DNA of 7,706 nt from CAZVEV01 sp964625865 (GTDB lineage: Bacteria; Planctomycetota; Phycisphaerae; SM23-33). The stretch is from the NCBI GenBank assembly GCA_964625865.1, contig CAZVEV010000293.1, forward strand, positions 1-7,706, given 5' to 3'. Positions 5,713-7,706 of this stretch are shown piece after piece. The translations under genes and the position numbers were made by a program. The notes under the pieces are model-generated. The model did no database searches. It saw nothing but the letters and a program-made list of their open reading frames with translations, and was not told the origin of the DNA. How positions within the stretch are numbered: the first letter of the stretch is position 1; each line of letters opens with the position of its first letter.

Positions 5713-6573
5713 ATGAAAACCGCAGCGATCTTCGTGCTTCTCGTGCTTTCGGTATCCCTGTCATCCGCCCAGGCCGCGGCGTCGGCCAAGCCGCTTCGGG
5801 TCCTGTTCGTGGGCAACAGCTACACGTACGTCAACGACCTGCCGGCGATGATCCAGGCGATGGCGGCTGCCGACCGCCGAGCGAGGCCGATCACCATCGA
5901 CCGCGTGCTGGCCGGCGGGGCGCAGTTGCAGTGGCACTGGACGGGCAAGGGACGCGGGGGCAAGCCCGTGCGCTCCTGCGCGCGGACGGTCATCGAGAAG
6001 GGCGCCTTCGACGTCGTGATCATCCAGGAGCAAAGCCAGATGCCCGCGGTGGCCCCCGACGTGACGGTCAAGTACGCCGCGCTGCTGTGCGGTGCGGCCC
6101 GGGCGCGCGGGGCGATGCCCGTGATGTTCATGACCTGGGCCAGGCGCGGCGACATGGCCGATCCGCGCGGCGGGGGGAGGCCGGCCATGTCGCCGAAAGT
6201 GATGCAGGCGGCGCTGGCCCAGGCGTATACCCGGGCCGGCAAGACGGGGCAGGCCGACGTGGCCCCGGTGGGACTGGCGTGGGCAGCGGTTCGCAAGGCC
6301 AAGCCCGACCTGGCCCTGCACTCCCGCGACGGCAGCCATCCCGGCAAGGCGGGGACGTACCTTGCGGCCTGCGTTTTTCATGCCGTGCTGACCGGGCGAA
6401 GCCCCGTGGGCCTGCCCGCGAAGCTCACGGCCGAAGGCAAGGGCAAGACGCGGACGCTGGCGGCGATCCCCCCCGCAACCGCTGTGATGCTTCAGAAGAG
6501 CGCCTGGGAGACCGTGCAGGCCTTTCGCGCGGATTATCCCAAGCCGAAAGCGCCTGCCAAGCCGACAGGATAA
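5713..6573 (+). CDS. Secreted SGNH/GDSL-type hydrolase-like protein
   Basis: This 286-aa protein starts at ATG 5713. Earlier in-frame ATGs (5677, 5704) would place polar residues before the signal peptide. Residues 1-22 are a Sec signal (MKTAAIFVLLVLSVSLSSAQA). The core begins VLFVGNSYTYVNDLP (30-44), a block-I variant with Ser36 as likely nucleophile. It is followed by a Gly block (AGGAQ, 67-71), VVIIQEQSQMP (101-111), typical of the DUF4886-like SGNH branch, and a C-terminal D206-G-S-H209 that fits the Asp/His of the catalytic DxxH block. A Lys/Pro-rich tail ends the protein. Family members are esterases, acetylhydrolases or related hydrolases, often acting on glycans. The substrate here is unknown. 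It is probably transcribed separately from the DUF1080 gene, given the 246-nt gap with palindromes. A GC hairpin follows the stop. Confidence 0.85.
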   Translation: MKTAAIFVLLVLSVSLSSAQAAASAKPLRVLFVGNSYTYVNDLPAMIQAMAAADRRARPITIDRVLAGGAQLQWHWTGKGRGGKPVRSCARTVIEKGAFDVVIIQEQSQMPAVAPDVTVKYAALLCGAARARGAMPVMFMTWARRGDMADPRGGGRPAMSPKVMQAALAQAYTRAGKTGQADVAPVGLAWAAVRKAKPDLALHSRDGSHPGKAGTYLAACVFHAVLTGRSPVGLPAKLTAEGKGKTRTLAAIPPATAVMLQKSAWETVQAFRADYPKPKAPAKPTG

Positions 6574-6579
6574 TGTAGG

Positions 6580-6595
6580 CCGCGCGGGCGCGCGG
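6580..6595 (+). terminator. Short GC-only hairpin after the SGNH gene
   Basis: CCGCGCGGGCGCGCGG forms a 6-bp stem with a 4-nt loop, starting 7 nt after the TAA stop at 6571. There is no U-run, so it is a weak intrinsic terminator at best. In a GC-rich genome it may still cause pausing or Rho-linked ending, or it may simply protect the 3' end. Confidence 0.35.
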
Positions 6596-6616
6596 CACGT
6601 GTGAGACGACAGAGCC

Positions 6617-7414
6617 GTGACCACTGGGCACATCGCCAATTCGACGGACCGACCTCCGCGGCGGGCCTTCACGCTGCTGGAACTGCTGGTCGTCATCGCC
6701 ATCATCTCGCTGCTGGCGGCGATGCTGGCCCCCATGTTGACCCACCTCAAGACGTATGCGAAGGAGACCATCTGCGCCTCGGACATCGGCCAACTCGTCG
6801 AGGCCACGCTGGCTTACGGCACGGACAACAAGGGCTGGACGCCCGACTTCTCGCTGAATCCCGAGACCGGCCGCGTACTGGGCGCCGCGCCGTACTGGAC
6901 CTGGCCGCACTGGCGGCGCCGCTTCGAGGGCCAATACGGCATCACTCACCGCCAGTGGTACAGCCTGTCGAATCCCAAGTGGGGGCTCGACCGGTTCTAC
7001 TACTGGGGCTGGAACGGCTCGGACCCCGACACCGCCACGTATATGGTCATGGGGCGGTTCTACTTCGGCTCGAAGACCAAGATGAGTTCCGACGCCGTGC
7101 GGAACGCCCTGCCCGGCGGGCCTTACGATCCGGGCATCTCCCTGTTTCCAACGCACATCTGGCGCGACTCGACGTTCAAGATGCTCTGGACGGACCTGAA
7201 TCGCCAGTGGCCCTCCGGCCCGATGGACTACTGGGTCACCCCGGGCGACCCCAACCGCTGGGGCGCCAACCACCTGTACTACCTCGGCGACCCGGCGCTG
7301 GGCTATTGGCCCGAAGGCTCGCACGTGGGCAATATCGACGGCAGCGTGACCTGGACCGACGGGGCCGAGATTGAACACCGCATCACCATCAACGGCGCGG
7401 AGATGTATTGGTGA
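6617..7414 (+). CDS. Prepilin-like protein with N-terminal methylation motif (H-X9-DG-like family)
   Basis: This 265-aa protein starts at GTG 6617; an in-frame TGA at 6602 rules out a start further upstream. Residues 15-40 are a type IV prepilin signal: RRAFTLLELLVVIAII, with predicted cleavage between A17 and F18, E22 at mature position +5 and a long hydrophobic helix. Ala at -1 replaces the usual Gly. The mature part is rich in Trp, Tyr and Pro. It ends with NHLYYLGD (218-225) and SHVGNIDGSVTW (235-246), close to the C-terminal DG(H/S)V motif found in the large pseudopilin-like family of Planctomycetota and Verrucomicrobiota. These proteins occur in many copies per genome, and their role in a type II secretion or pilus-like apparatus is unproven. 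No clear ribosome site precedes the GTG. The 43-nt gap from the SGNH stop allows co-transcription unless the hairpin stops it. Confidence 0.87.
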   Translation: MTTGHIANSTDRPPRRAFTLLELLVVIAIISLLAAMLAPMLTHLKTYAKETICASDIGQLVEATLAYGTDNKGWTPDFSLNPETGRVLGAAPYWTWPHWRRRFEGQYGITHRQWYSLSNPKWGLDRFYYWGWNGSDPDTATYMVMGRFYFGSKTKMSSDAVRNALPGGPYDPGISLFPTHIWRDSTFKMLWTDLNRQWPSGPMDYWVTPGDPNRWGANHLYYLGDPALGYWPEGSHVGNIDGSVTWTDGAEIEHRITINGAEMYW

Positions 7415-7609
7415 AACGGGTCGAGGCCCAAGGTTGAACGTTGAAGGTCAGGACGTGCACCGGAGCGTCGTACAGGGCCAAGTCCGGCCAGACCCCTCAG
7501 GCCGCCTTCCGGAGGCGAAACCGACCCGTGACCCTCCGAACGGTCCGATCGTCGCTTAGGCCGCGGCCTCGGGCGTGCTGGAGGGTCTGGCTGAGCACTG
7601 CATAGGGCG
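7415..7609. other. Intergenic region with small dyads and no convincing gene
   Basis: Open frames here are short and mostly continue as antisense of the pilin-like gene or into the repeat to the right. I see a two-unit tandem heptamer, GTTGAAC GTTGAAG (7433..7446), a CGCCT/AGGCG hairpin (7503..7517) that could end the pilin transcript, a perfect 12-bp palindrome AGGCCGCGGCCT (7558..7569), and ACCCTCC/GGAGGGT arms (7531..7537 and 7580..7586) surrounding it. Confidence 0.5.
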
Positions 7610-7706
7610 GGTGCCATGGGCTGACGCGAAGCGGCAACCACGCCGAGCGCAACAGGGCCGGTGCCGTGGGCTGCGGAGCGCGGCGGAGCAACCACGCGGA
7701 GCCCTG
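7610..7706. repeat. Two diverged direct repeats, continuing past the right edge
   Basis: Copy 1 (7610..7648) and copy 2 (7660..7702) share GGTGCC(A/G)TGGGCTG at the left and GCAACCACG(C)(C/G)GAGC at the right, with different lengths of CG(G)AGCG-like filler between. Within copy 2, CGTGG pairs with CCACG to give a hairpin. The pattern looks like a dispersed REP-like or intergenic repeat array cut by the window edge. Confidence 0.65.

Noticed and set aside
5761..6807. Minus-strand open frame of 348 codons opposite the SGNH gene
   Set aside because: It covers two plus-strand genes with signal peptides and motifs, and its own sequence is repetitive Arg/Gly/His without a domain.
7303..7695. Minus-strand 130-codon frame at the right end
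   Set aside because: Its first part is a translation of the direct repeats and its last part is antisense to the pilin-like gene. No domain is visible.
7610..7706. CRISPR array
   Set aside because: The repeats are imperfect and of unequal length, their middles are composed of the same GC-rich words, and there is no regular spacer of about 30 nt.

Overview
This GC-rich window looks like a chromosomal piece of a Planctomycetota-type bacterium, probably Phycisphaerae or a relative. That is an inference from the gene mix: two formylglycine-dependent sulfatases, a DUF1080 (3-keto-disaccharide hydrolase family) protein, an SGNH-type hydrolase and a pseudopilin-like protein with an N-terminal methylation motif and a C-terminal DG(S/H)V-type motif. 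No rRNA, tRNA, CRISPR array or recognisable transposase gene was seen.

Left half, minus strand (3525 down to 1): a three-gene operon. It reads Tat-exported sulfatase A (GTG start at 3525), a 13-nt gap, Tat-exported sulfatase B (1943..282), then a 4-nt ATGA overlap into a cysteine-rich putative lipoprotein that runs off the left edge. A perfect 28-bp inverted repeat (185..212 and 253..280) lies inside the first 34 codons of that lipoprotein gene, beginning 2 nt after the sulfatase B stop codon.

Middle, plus strand: a divergently transcribed two-gene unit resembling an MNT-type nucleotidyltransferase toxin-antitoxin pair, made of a 60-aa basic protein and a 152-aa nucleotidyltransferase with a GG...DxD...D active site. 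It is followed by a structured intergenic element made of nested 10-bp inverted repeats (4421..4546).

Right half, plus strand: three genes for exported proteins. They are a DUF1080 protein (promoter at 4576..4604), an SGNH-like hydrolase (possibly leaderless) and a prepilin-like protein. A large double palindrome (5486..5554) and a short GC hairpin (6580..6595) separate them. The last 290 bases have no convincing gene and end in two diverged copies of a direct repeat.

Working model (inference): the exported enzymes take part in breaking down sulfated, perhaps acylated or oxidised, polysaccharide, with the nucleotidyltransferase pair as an unrelated accessory cassette. The least ordinary content is the set of palindromic elements, one just after nearly every stop codon, and the one built into the lipoprotein N-terminus. 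I see no clear evidence of a wholly new multi-gene system.
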